Below are positions 1 through 7,715 of a stretch of DNA of 64,000 bases, piece after piece. Positions within the stretch are counted from its first letter, which is position 1; each line of letters begins with the position of its first letter. Position numbers and translations under genes: made by a program. This stretch comes from CAYJAD01 sp964370675. GTDB lineage: Bacteria; Desulfobacterota; Desulfovibrionia; Desulfovibrionales; Desulfovibrionaceae. A model generated the notes under the pieces. That model was given only the letters and a program-made list of their open reading frames with translations. It ran no database searches and was not told the origin of the DNA. The stretch lies in the NCBI GenBank assembly GCA_964370675.1, contig CAYJKC010000003.1, positions 1 to 64,000 on the forward strand, written 5' to 3'.

Positions 1-1749
1 GGCATAGATACTGCCTTTATGGTCACCGGTGGGATGGCTATGCACCTCAACGATGCCCTAGCCGCTGAACCACGCATAAAAAAAATCTGTTGCCACCATG
101 AGCAAGCCTGTTCCTATGCCGCAGAAGGTTATGCCCATGTTACTGGCAGGCCTGCCTTGGTGCAAGTTACAGCAGGCCCTGGGGCCATCAATGCCATGAC
201 TGGCGTTTATGGGGCATATGTTGATGCCTGGCCCATGCTGGTTATCTCTGGTCAATCCAAACGCGAAACATTGTGCTCAACTTATGGGCTTGAAGGGCAT
301 GTACGCCAAGTAGGTGAGCAAGAAGCTGACGTTATTAGCATGGTTAAGCCTATTACCAAGTATGCAGTGCGAATCACCGATCCCACGCGCATTGCCTATG
401 AATTAGAAAAAGCCCTGCATATGGCCAACAATGGGCGCAAGGGTCCGGTATGGCTTGAAATACCTCTTGATGTGCAAGCAATGGCAGTAGATACAGACAG
501 CTTGCCCCATTTTCCAACCTTCACCATCCCACCACCAGACTTACAGGAAATCAGCGCAGAGGTACTCACTACCCTGCGCACAGCCAAACGCCCCTTGCTC
601 GTGGTTGGTTCAGGCGTGCGTTTAGCCCAAGCAACTGAATGCTTTCGCGAGCTGGCTGAAGCTTTGCAATGTCCTGTTATAAGTGCCGGAAACTTAGATA
701 TAATCCGCAAAGACCACCCACTCTATTCCGGTGGTATGGGTAACTTGGGCACAAGGGCTGGAAATATCAACATTCAAAATGCAGATTTACTTGTTTTTAT
801 TGGCGTTACCATGCACCTAGCCTTCACCAGCTATAATTGGAAGGCTATGGGCAAAAATGCCCATAAAATTGTAGTGGAATGTGAGCCATCCGAGTGCGAA
901 CGCCCGCAATATATAGGGGATACGACATATATATGCGAAGTCCGCCCATTCATCGAAAGCCTGCTAACAAAAGTTAAGATTAATCCCCACATGGTCGCTC
1001 AAGAGTGGCGCGCACATTGCCAAAAATGTGTTGAGGAATTACCCACAGTGCCCGAGCATTTGCGCACCATTACTCCGGAGGGCAGGATTAATCCCTACTA
1101 CTTTGTAGATGAAATGTTCAAGCACCTTCCTAAAGCAGCCATAATTGCCCCTGGCAATGGATTTGCCGGAGTAACTGCGCTTCAAGCCGGTTCTCTGCAA
1201 AAAGGACAACACACAAGTGGTGCAAACTTTGGTAGCGGACCCATGGGGTTAGCTGTGCCATCAGCCATTGGTGCAGCCTGTGCCACCAATGGAGAGCGGC
1301 CTATAATATGCCTTGATGGTGATGGTAGTTTTATGATGAACATGCAGGAGCTTGCGACCATAAAAAACCACAATTTACCCATAACCATCATTATTTACAA
1401 TAATTGTGGCTATGCTTCCATTCGTTTAAGCCAGAACAACTTTTCTGAACATGCCATTGGCTGGGGCGAAGGCAATGGTTTGTGTTTTCCGAGCTTTGTT
1501 GACTTGGCCAAAGCCTTTGGCATTCCGGCACGCCGCCTGAGTGGAGAAAATTTTTCTACCGAGCTTCAGGAAATTTTTGCCCAAAAAGGACCGCAACTTG
1601 TTGAGGTTCTTTTGGATTGCGAGCAAGGTTTTGAACCTAAAATAGCAGCCAAACGCCTTGCCGATGGTAGCATGGTTTCCGCACCACCAGAGGATATGTT
1701 CCCACACTTAGCCCCGGAGATTTTAGAGAAATATGTGCTACCTAGGTAG
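1..1749 (+). CDS. TPP-dependent acetolactate-synthase-like enzyme, possibly YerE-type (5' partial)
   Basis: The reading frame is open to base 1 and encodes GIDTAF before the first ATG at 19, so the true start lies outside the window and only a short N-terminal piece is missing. Counting from that ATG, E28 in HHEQACSYAAEGYAHVTG is the glutamate that activates thiamine diphosphate, and D433-G-D-G-S followed about 26 residues later by NN is the TPP/Mg motif. The central domain is the nucleotide/FAD-type fold of acetolactate-synthase-like enzymes. A housekeeping acetolactate synthase would normally sit beside an ilvN subunit, which is absent here. Instead the gene is followed by glycosyltransferase and CDP-dideoxysugar genes. 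That context suggests a YerE-like enzyme, which adds a two-carbon unit from pyruvate to a CDP-4-keto-3,6-dideoxysugar. The fold is clear; the sugar role is inference. Confidence 0.8.
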   Translation, partial: GIDTAFMVTGGMAMHLNDALAAEPRIKKICCHHEQACSYAAEGYAHVTGRPALVQVTAGPGAINAMTGVYGAYVDAWPMLVISGQSKRETLCSTYGLEGHVRQVGEQEADVISMVKPITKYAVRITDPTRIAYELEKALHMANNGRKGPVWLEIPLDVQAMAVDTDSLPHFPTFTIPPPDLQEISAEVLTTLRTAKRPLLVVGSGVRLAQATECFRELAEALQCPVISAGNLDIIRKDHPLYSGGMGNLGTRAGNINIQNADLLVFIGVTMHLAFTSYNWKAMGKNAHKIVVECEPSECERPQYIGDTTYICEVRPFIESLLTKVKINPHMVAQEWRAHCQKCVEELPTVPEHLRTITPEGRINPYYFVDEMFKHLPKAAIIAPGNGFAGVTALQAGSLQKGQHTSGANFGSGPMGLAVPSAIGAACATNGERPIICLDGDGSFMMNMQELATIKNHNLPITIIIYNNCGYASIRLSQNNFSEHAIGWGEGNGLCFPSFVDLAKAFGIPARRLSGENFSTELQEIFAQKGPQLVEVLLDCEQGFEPKIAAKRLADGSMVSAPPEDMFPHLAPEILEKYVLPR

Positions 1750-1791
1750 TGTTTATCCCATTGACAATTTGCAAAACTATAGGTTTATTTT

Positions 1792-2754
1792 ATGAAGCAC
1801 ATTACCTTTGTCACAGCATGCTATAATGAGCAGGGCAATATTAGCGAACTATACGAGCGTATTGTTGCCGTAATGGAACAAGAATCTGCCTATAGCTATG
1901 AATTACTTATTATAGACAACTGTTCAACTGATAATACCCGTCAGGAAATACGCGCTTTGTGTCGCAAAGACAAGCGTGTAAAAGCCATATTCAATATCTG
2001 CAATTTTGGTCCCATCCGCTCCGGCACCCATGTCATGTATCAGGGTAAAGGTGATGCTGTTATTGGCTTGGTATCTGATCTCGAGGACCCACCGGAACTT
2101 ATTCCCGACTTCTTGCGTAAGTGGGAGCAAGGAGCAAAAATCGTGCTTGGGGTCAGACGCACTACAGAAGAAAAAGGCATTTTTCCTCTTTTCCGCTCAG
2201 TCTATTATTTCTTGATGGAAAAAATTTCGAATAAAAAGCCTATTAAAAATGCTACCGGCTGGGGTCTGTATGACAAGAGTGTCATGGAAGTTATTCAAGA
2301 TATGCATGATCCCTACCCTTATTGGCGTGGGCTACTGTGCGAATTGGGCTACCCCATCGCAGAAGTGCTCTACGATAAACCAGTTCGCAAACGTGGCATA
2401 TCTTCTTATAACTTTTTCAACTACCTTGATTCAGCCCTACACGGAATAATCAGTAGCTCCAAACTCCCGTTACGCCTAGCTATCTATACCGGAGGACTGG
2501 TTAGCGCGGGCAGTTTCCTCACCGGAATTTACTATTTTATCCAAAAACTGCTTTTCTGGGATACCTTTCAGGCTGGCATTGCCCCATTAACCATAGGATT
2601 TTTCTTCCTTATGGGACTGCTCTTTATGTTTCTGGGGATATTAGGTGAATATGTGGGACTATTGGTCACCCATATTGTGCGACGTCCTATAGTTATTGAA
2701 GAAGAACGCATAAATTTTGAGCCAGACCCTAACCCAGACTCAAAGCAGGATTAA
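1792..2754 (+). CDS. GtrB-like polyprenyl-phosphate glycosyltransferase (GT2, DPM1-like)
   Basis: A 320-residue family 2 glycosyltransferase. The N-terminal catalytic domain shows YNEQGNISELYERI, then DNCSTDNTRQEI, and an acidic metal-binding segment S95-D96-L-E-D99. Two hydrophobic segments follow at about 225-250 and 262-290, the layout of DPM1/GtrB/ArnC enzymes that load a sugar from a nucleotide onto undecaprenyl phosphate on the inner membrane face. A GtrA-like flippase (7219-7626) and a GtrII-like polytopic protein (7716-9338) are in the same island, so the three could form a Gtr-type surface-glycan modification system. The donor sugar cannot be read from the sequence. It starts 42 bases after the upstream stop, consistent with one operon. 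Confidence 0.88.
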   Translation: MKHITFVTACYNEQGNISELYERIVAVMEQESAYSYELLIIDNCSTDNTRQEIRALCRKDKRVKAIFNICNFGPIRSGTHVMYQGKGDAVIGLVSDLEDPPELIPDFLRKWEQGAKIVLGVRRTTEEKGIFPLFRSVYYFLMEKISNKKPIKNATGWGLYDKSVMEVIQDMHDPYPYWRGLLCELGYPIAEVLYDKPVRKRGISSYNFFNYLDSALHGIISSSKLPLRLAIYTGGLVSAGSFLTGIYYFIQKLLFWDTFQAGIAPLTIGFFFLMGLLFMFLGILGEYVGLLVTHIVRRPIVIEEERINFEPDPNPDSKQD

Positions 2755-2795
2755 CAGCCCTAACGCAACAGCCCACATACTGGAGTTTACATTTT

Positions 2796-3824
2796 ATGCA
2801 GTTTAGTATTTTTGAAGATGATTTGACATACATTCAAGGTCAAATTTCATCTCTAATACCACAATTAAAAAATAAGAAAATTTTTCTTACAGGGGCCAAT
2901 GGTTTTATTGGTATTTGGCTTATGGAGTCCTTGTTATTTTTAAACGCAAAGAATAATCTAAATATAGAAACTTACGCTTTATCACGCTCAAAAAATAAAT
3001 TTTTCCAAAACTTTCCACACCTTAAAGAGCATCATGGTCTAAATATTATTGAAGGAACAATCAAAGACTATGCTAATAATTTTTCATCCCTTGATTACAT
3101 TATTCACGGGGCAAACCTCCCTTACAGTGACAGTAGCAATTGGGCAAGCAAACATCTTGAGTATGCCTTCATTGGTACACAAAAAGTAATAGAAACAGCA
3201 AAACAATATCAAGTAAAATCATTATTATTTCTTTCTTCTGGTGCAGTGTATAATAATTTTATTACCCAGCATGACAATGATTATAATGAAGAAGATCTCA
3301 TTATTACTAATACAAACCCACAAATTTATAGTATGGGAAAAATTGTATCAGAGCAGCTATTAAAAGATTTTTTTGAAAATAGCAGTATACCCGTTAGCAT
3401 AGCCAGATGTTTCGCATTTGCAGGGGCGCACCTGCCTCTTGAAAATTTTGCACTAGGTAACTTTATCAAAAATGCAATTTTGAAAGAAGATATTGTTATC
3501 AATGGTACTGGGGAAGACAAAAGAAGTTATCTTTATGGTGCTGACTTGGTAGTTTGCTTACTTTATATGTTAACTAAAGTTAGTGATTTCCAAATATACA
3601 ATGTTGGTTGTGACAAGAGTATATCTATCAAAAACTTGGCAGAAAATATAGCTAAACAATATGGGCTTGGTATTAAAATCTTAGGGCAAAACACTAGTGG
3701 CAACGCACCAGCAAGTTATATTCCTGATCTAAAGAAAGTTAAAAATGATTTTGCTATACAATCTACTATAGAGTTACCCTCTGCCATTGAAAAAATGTAT
3801 GAGTGGAACAAGGAAAAAGTTTAA
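2796..3824 (+). CDS. NAD(P)-dependent sugar-nucleotide epimerase/reductase (extended SDR)
   Basis: A 342-residue extended short-chain dehydrogenase. It has the nucleotide-binding glycine motif G33-ANGFIG, a catalytic serine region LFLSSGAVYN and the Y178-SMG-K182 catalytic pair. Enzymes of this family reduce or epimerise keto sugars on nucleotide carriers. Lying directly before rfbH-rfbF-rfbG, it is the natural candidate for the last step of the CDP-dideoxyhexose route: either a C4 reductase (abequose or paratose synthase type) or, if the first gene is YerE-like, the YerF-like reductase of the branched side chain. The sequence alone does not decide between them. Base composition becomes clearly AT-rich here compared with the two genes upstream. 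A 192-base gap separates it from rfbH. Confidence 0.8.
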   Translation: MQFSIFEDDLTYIQGQISSLIPQLKNKKIFLTGANGFIGIWLMESLLFLNAKNNLNIETYALSRSKNKFFQNFPHLKEHHGLNIIEGTIKDYANNFSSLDYIIHGANLPYSDSSNWASKHLEYAFIGTQKVIETAKQYQVKSLLFLSSGAVYNNFITQHDNDYNEEDLIITNTNPQIYSMGKIVSEQLLKDFFENSSIPVSIARCFAFAGAHLPLENFALGNFIKNAILKEDIVINGTGEDKRSYLYGADLVVCLLYMLTKVSDFQIYNVGCDKSISIKNLAENIAKQYGLGIKILGQNTSGNAPASYIPDLKKVKNDFAIQSTIELPSAIEKMYEWNKEKV

Positions 3825-3881
3825 AAAACACAACTTAAACAGTAACAACATGTTGAATAACTCAAACTAACTGTATAGGGA

Positions 3882-3899
3882 GCAATTATATATAATTGC
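3882..3899. promoter_or_regulatory. 18-bp perfect palindrome upstream of rfbH
   Basis: The sequence GCAATTATATATAATTGC is a perfect palindrome in the 192-base gap before rfbH, the only sizeable gap in the sugar operon. It has no loop and no T-run, so it looks more like a protein-binding site or chance AT palindrome than a terminator. A separate promoter for rfbHFG in this gap is possible but not shown. Confidence 0.25.
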
Positions 3900-4016
3900 G
3901 CCTTTGCCTTTTAGCTGCACAACACAATGGCTCATTGCATTTAGATAAATTTCAATATATATTTCTATTCGCATATCTTAAATGACAGTAAAAATTATTA
4001 AAAAAATAAGGGTAAT

Positions 4017-5324
4017 ATGACTACGAGAGAAGATGTACTAAATATTGTTAGAGCGTACCATAATTCACAGCAAAAGTATGTATTTGAACCTTCAAAAACA
4101 TATATTCCTGCCGCTGGAAAAGTGGTGGAAGAAGATGAGCTCTTAAACCTTGTGGATGCATCGCTTGATATGTGGCTCACAGCAGGGCGTTATTGTGACA
4201 TATTTGAAAAAGAACTTGCCAAGTTTTTGGGGGTTAAAAAAGCCCTAACAACTGTTTCAGGTTCTGCTGCAAACCTTCTGGCGTTTGCAGCACTGACTAG
4301 CCCATTATTAAAAGAAAAAGCATTAAAAGCAGGAGATGAAGTAATTACAGTGGCGGCAGGTTTTCCAACTACTGTTTCTCCCATTGTCCAATACGGACTT
4401 ATTCCTGTTTTTGTTGATGTAGAAATCCCAAATTATAACACCATGCTAAACCTAATTGAGCAAGCACTAAGCCCAAAAACTAAAGCCATAATGCTAGCTC
4501 ATACCTTAGGTAATCCTTATGATGCAAAAGCCTTTCGATCTTTTGCCGACAAACATAATCTATTTTTAATTGAAGATTGCTGCGATGCTTTAGGCTCAGA
4601 ACTTGATGAACAACAATGCGGAACTTTTGGGCATCTTGCAACACTTTCATTTTACCCTGCTCACCACATAACCACAGGCGAAGGCGGCGCAGTTGTTGGT
4701 AGTGATAAAGTGCTTATGCAGGCAGTGGAATCATTGCGCGACTGGGGGCGCGATTGCAAGTGCCCTCCCGGCAATGACAACATTTGCAAAAGAAGATTTA
4801 ATCAACAATTTGGAACTCTTCCTGATGGGTATGATCATAAATATGTTTATTCGCACCAAGGCTATAATATGCGTCTTACTGATATGCAAGCTGCCCTTGG
4901 TGTTGCCCAATTAAAAAAACTGCCTGAATTTATCAAAAAAAGGCAAGATAACTTTAATCTATTAAAGCAGGCTTTTATAGAACATGAACTAGATAGATAC
5001 TTCATTCTTCCAGAAGCAACTATTAACAGCAAACCTAGCTGGTTTGGTTTTTTATTAAGCTTAAGAGATGGTGTAAAACCAAACCGCCGTCAAGTGCAAG
5101 AATATTTAGAAAATAAAAAAATTGGTACAAGACTTTTATTTGCAGGAAATATGACTCGTCAACCTGCTTTTGAAAATGTAGCATACCGCATAGCTGGTAA
5201 TTTAGAAAATACAGACTACATAATGAATAATAGTTTTTGGATTGGAGTATTCCCACGTATTGGTAATGAAGAAAGAAGTTATATATTAACCACTTTTATG
5301 AAGATGGTTAAAGATATTTTTTAA
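4017..5324 (+). CDS. rfbH: CDP-4-dehydro-6-deoxy-D-glucose 3-dehydratase (E1)
   Basis: A 435-residue DegT/DnrJ/EryC1-fold protein that lacks the PLP-binding lysine. The active-site stretch reads SFYPAHHITTGEGGAV, with H216/H217 where ordinary aminotransferases have lysine. This histidine substitution is the hallmark of RfbH/DdhC (E1), which removes the C3 hydroxyl of CDP-4-keto-6-deoxyglucose using PMP and an iron-sulfur cluster. Cysteines C247, C249 and C257 (GRDCKCPPGNDNIC) fall in the region where E1 cluster ligands are expected. The partner reductase (RfbI/DdhD, E3) is not in the window. The gene is followed 10 bases later by rfbF and then rfbG, so all steps from glucose-1-phosphate to the 3-deoxy intermediate except the E3 reductase are encoded together. 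Gene order H-F-G differs from the common F-G-H. Confidence 0.93.
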   Translation: MTTREDVLNIVRAYHNSQQKYVFEPSKTYIPAAGKVVEEDELLNLVDASLDMWLTAGRYCDIFEKELAKFLGVKKALTTVSGSAANLLAFAALTSPLLKEKALKAGDEVITVAAGFPTTVSPIVQYGLIPVFVDVEIPNYNTMLNLIEQALSPKTKAIMLAHTLGNPYDAKAFRSFADKHNLFLIEDCCDALGSELDEQQCGTFGHLATLSFYPAHHITTGEGGAVVGSDKVLMQAVESLRDWGRDCKCPPGNDNICKRRFNQQFGTLPDGYDHKYVYSHQGYNMRLTDMQAALGVAQLKKLPEFIKKRQDNFNLLKQAFIEHELDRYFILPEATINSKPSWFGFLLSLRDGVKPNRRQVQEYLENKKIGTRLLFAGNMTRQPAFENVAYRIAGNLENTDYIMNNSFWIGVFPRIGNEERSYILTTFMKMVKDIF

Positions 5325-5334
5325 GGGTAATTAG

Positions 5335-6126
5335 ATGAAAACAGTTATTTTTGCTGGTGGTTTTGGCACTAGAATTGGTGAAGAAAGCGTTAATATACCT
5401 AAACCACTTATAGAAATAGGTGGCATGCCTATTTTATGGCATATTATGAAACGCTACTTACATTTTGGTCATAGTGAATTTATTATTGCTTGTGGTTATA
5501 AAGCTCAACTAATAAAACAATTTTTTGTAAACTATTCTCTATATTCAAAAGATTTAACCATTGATTGTTATAAAAATGAAATTACTATCTCCAATAATTT
5601 AGCAGAAAACTGGACTGTAACACTAATTGATACAGGATTAAATACATACACAGGCACACGCCTAAAAATGCTAAAACCACACCTTGAAAATGATGAAAAC
5701 TTCTTTTTAACCTATGGAGATGGAGTTGCAGATATTGATATCAATGCAAAGCTAAGTTTTCACAAAAAACATAAAAAAGCACTAACCCTAACAGCAATAC
5801 AGCCTACAGAACGTTTTGGGTTAATTGATTTTAAAGGTGATAATGTAGTAGGATTTAAAGAAAAATTAAAAAATAGCTTATCATGGATTAATGCCGGATA
5901 TTTTATTTGTAGTCCCCAAATTTTTGATTATATACCAGATGCAGACTCTGCAAACCCTAACGGTTATATGTGGGAGGAAGATCCTATGATTGCACTTACA
6001 CGTGCAGGCAAAGTTATGGGTTATAAGCATGATGGATTTTGGCAATGCATGGATACACTACGCGAAAAACAACTTCTTAATAAAATGTGGGATGAAGGAA
6101 ACGCTCCATGGAAATGTTGGAATTAA
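5335..6126 (+). CDS. rfbF: Glucose-1-phosphate cytidylyltransferase
   Basis: A 263-residue nucleotidyltransferase of normal RfbF/DdhA length. The N-terminus reads IFAGGFGTRIGEESVNIPKPL, the nucleotide-binding signature with the activating lysine, followed by IEIGGMPILWHIMKRY. Later segments such as FFLTYGDGVADIDI and GYKHDGFWQCMDTLREK are typical of this family. The enzyme makes CDP-glucose from CTP and glucose-1-phosphate, the committed step of CDP-dideoxysugar synthesis. The coding region overlaps the start of rfbG by 19 bases, which implies translational coupling. Confidence 0.95.
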   Translation: MKTVIFAGGFGTRIGEESVNIPKPLIEIGGMPILWHIMKRYLHFGHSEFIIACGYKAQLIKQFFVNYSLYSKDLTIDCYKNEITISNNLAENWTVTLIDTGLNTYTGTRLKMLKPHLENDENFFLTYGDGVADIDINAKLSFHKKHKKALTLTAIQPTERFGLIDFKGDNVVGFKEKLKNSLSWINAGYFICSPQIFDYIPDADSANPNGYMWEEDPMIALTRAGKVMGYKHDGFWQCMDTLREKQLLNKMWDEGNAPWKCWN

Positions 6127-7193
6127 ATAAATTTTTTAAAAACAAAAAAGTTTTTCTTACAGGTCATACTGGATTTAAAGGTGCATGGCTTGCCCTTATG
6201 CTAAAAGAACTTGGGGCTAATGTATGCGGCTTTAGCTTGCCACCTGAAAATACAAGAGGAAATCTTTTTTTAGATGCTTGTATTGGAGAACATGTAAAAA
6301 GTTATCTTGGAGATATAGGTGATTTAGCATTATTGCAAAAAACAATGCAAGATTTTAACCCTGAAATTGTTTTGCACCTTGCAGCTCAAGCTATTGTTTT
6401 AACATCATATAACGATCCTGTGAATACGTTTTTATCTAATACACAAGGCACTGTAAACGTGCTTGAATGTGTGCGTCATCTCCCTGTATGCAAAACTATC
6501 ATATGTATAACAACCGATAAATGTTATGAAAACAAAGAATGGCATTGGGCATATCGTGAAACAGATACCTTGGGCGGTAAAGACCCCTACTCCGCTTCAA
6601 AGGCAATGGCAGAGCTTGCCATTGCGTCTTATAGGGCATCGTTTTTAGAAGATAAAGGTATTGGTTGTGCCTCTGTACGTGCGGGAAATGTCATTGGAGG
6701 TGGTGATTATGCTGCATATAGAGTCATCCCTGATATTGCAGAATTTATAGCAAAGGATGAAAAAATAGTTTTACGAAATCCTTTATCTATTAGACCTTGG
6801 CAGCATGTTTTGGATGCCCTTTATGGCTACCTTATCCTAACTAAAAAAATCTATGATGATCCTCTAAAATTTTCTAAAGCTTATAATTTTGCCCCATTTA
6901 AAGATGGTGATAACTATACAGTTCAAGCTGTTACAGAATTATATTTACAAAGCATTAATCTTTCACTAGATAACTATATTATTCAATCCAGACCAGATTA
7001 CAAACATGAAGCAACTTTACTGCAATTAGACCCAAGCTTAGCTAATATGGAGTTAAACTGGAGTGCAAAACTCTCAGTCCCTGAAAGCATAGAGCTTACA
7101 GCTAAGTGGTATAACTCGGTTCAAAAAGGGATATCAACTGCTTATGATATGACCATTGAGCAAATACAATATTATTTTTCTAAATACCAATAA
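6108..7193 (+). CDS. rfbG: CDP-glucose 4,6-dehydratase
   Basis: A 361-residue extended SDR with the NAD-binding motif G19-HTGFKG and the catalytic pair Y161-SAS-K165 (DPYSASKAMAEL), plus CITTDKCYENKEWHWAYRE upstream of it, as in RfbG/DdhB. It converts CDP-glucose to CDP-4-keto-6-deoxyglucose, the substrate of RfbH. The start overlaps the rfbF end by 19 bases. Composition is AT-rich like its neighbours. Assignment rests on the characteristic motifs and on adjacency to rfbF and rfbH. Confidence 0.95.
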   Translation: MEMLELNKFFKNKKVFLTGHTGFKGAWLALMLKELGANVCGFSLPPENTRGNLFLDACIGEHVKSYLGDIGDLALLQKTMQDFNPEIVLHLAAQAIVLTSYNDPVNTFLSNTQGTVNVLECVRHLPVCKTIICITTDKCYENKEWHWAYRETDTLGGKDPYSASKAMAELAIASYRASFLEDKGIGCASVRAGNVIGGGDYAAYRVIPDIAEFIAKDEKIVLRNPLSIRPWQHVLDALYGYLILTKKIYDDPLKFSKAYNFAPFKDGDNYTVQAVTELYLQSINLSLDNYIIQSRPDYKHEATLLQLDPSLANMELNWSAKLSVPESIELTAKWYNSVQKGISTAYDMTIEQIQYYFSKYQ

Positions 7194-7218
7194 AGTATAT
7201 AATTACTGATAAAACAAC

Positions 7219-7626
7219 ATGGTATTATTATTTAAAAAACTAATGCAAAACATACAGTTTCGCTTTATGCTAATTGGAGGACTAAACACTTTAATTGGAT
7301 ATTTTGTTGCATTAGGAATGTACGAACTTTTTAAAAATATTTTACATATAACAATAATTTCTATAATTAGTGCTATTATAAATATATCTATCTCATTTAT
7401 AGGGCAACGACGTTTTGTGTTTAAAAGTACAGCACCATGGCTACTTGAATACCTTAAAATGTATGTGGTCAATGCAGTTTCTACTGTCATCGGCATAGTT
7501 CTTATTTGGATTGCTGTAGACCAATTACATTACCCATTTTGGTTATCGCAAGCGATAATAACTGTGTTTATAGTAATATATCTGTACTTTGCTCATAAAT
7601 ATTTTACTTTTAAAACTAAGTCATAG
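7219..7626 (+). CDS. GtrA-like membrane protein (putative lipid-linked sugar flippase)
   Basis: A 135-residue, strongly hydrophobic protein with about four membrane helices. It shows the GtrA-family pattern: FRFMLIGGLNTLIGYFVALG at the N-terminus, a central FIGQRRFVFKS segment between helices two and three, and a basic C-terminus HKYFTFKTKS. GtrA proteins are thought to flip undecaprenyl-phosphate-linked sugars made by a GtrB-type enzyme; a GtrB candidate lies at 1792-2754 and a GtrII-like protein at 7716-9338. It starts 25 bases after rfbG, probably as the last gene of that operon. Confidence 0.85.
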   Translation: MVLLFKKLMQNIQFRFMLIGGLNTLIGYFVALGMYELFKNILHITIISIISAIINISISFIGQRRFVFKSTAPWLLEYLKMYVVNAVSTVIGIVLIWIAVDQLHYPFWLSQAIITVFIVIYLYFAHKYFTFKTKS

Positions 7627-7715
7627 CATATACTAAATACGTCAAGACACTAAATCAGCTTTTATAAATTATACAAGTTAAGTCCACTATGCGCTTACAA
7701 TAAGCCTAAATTATT

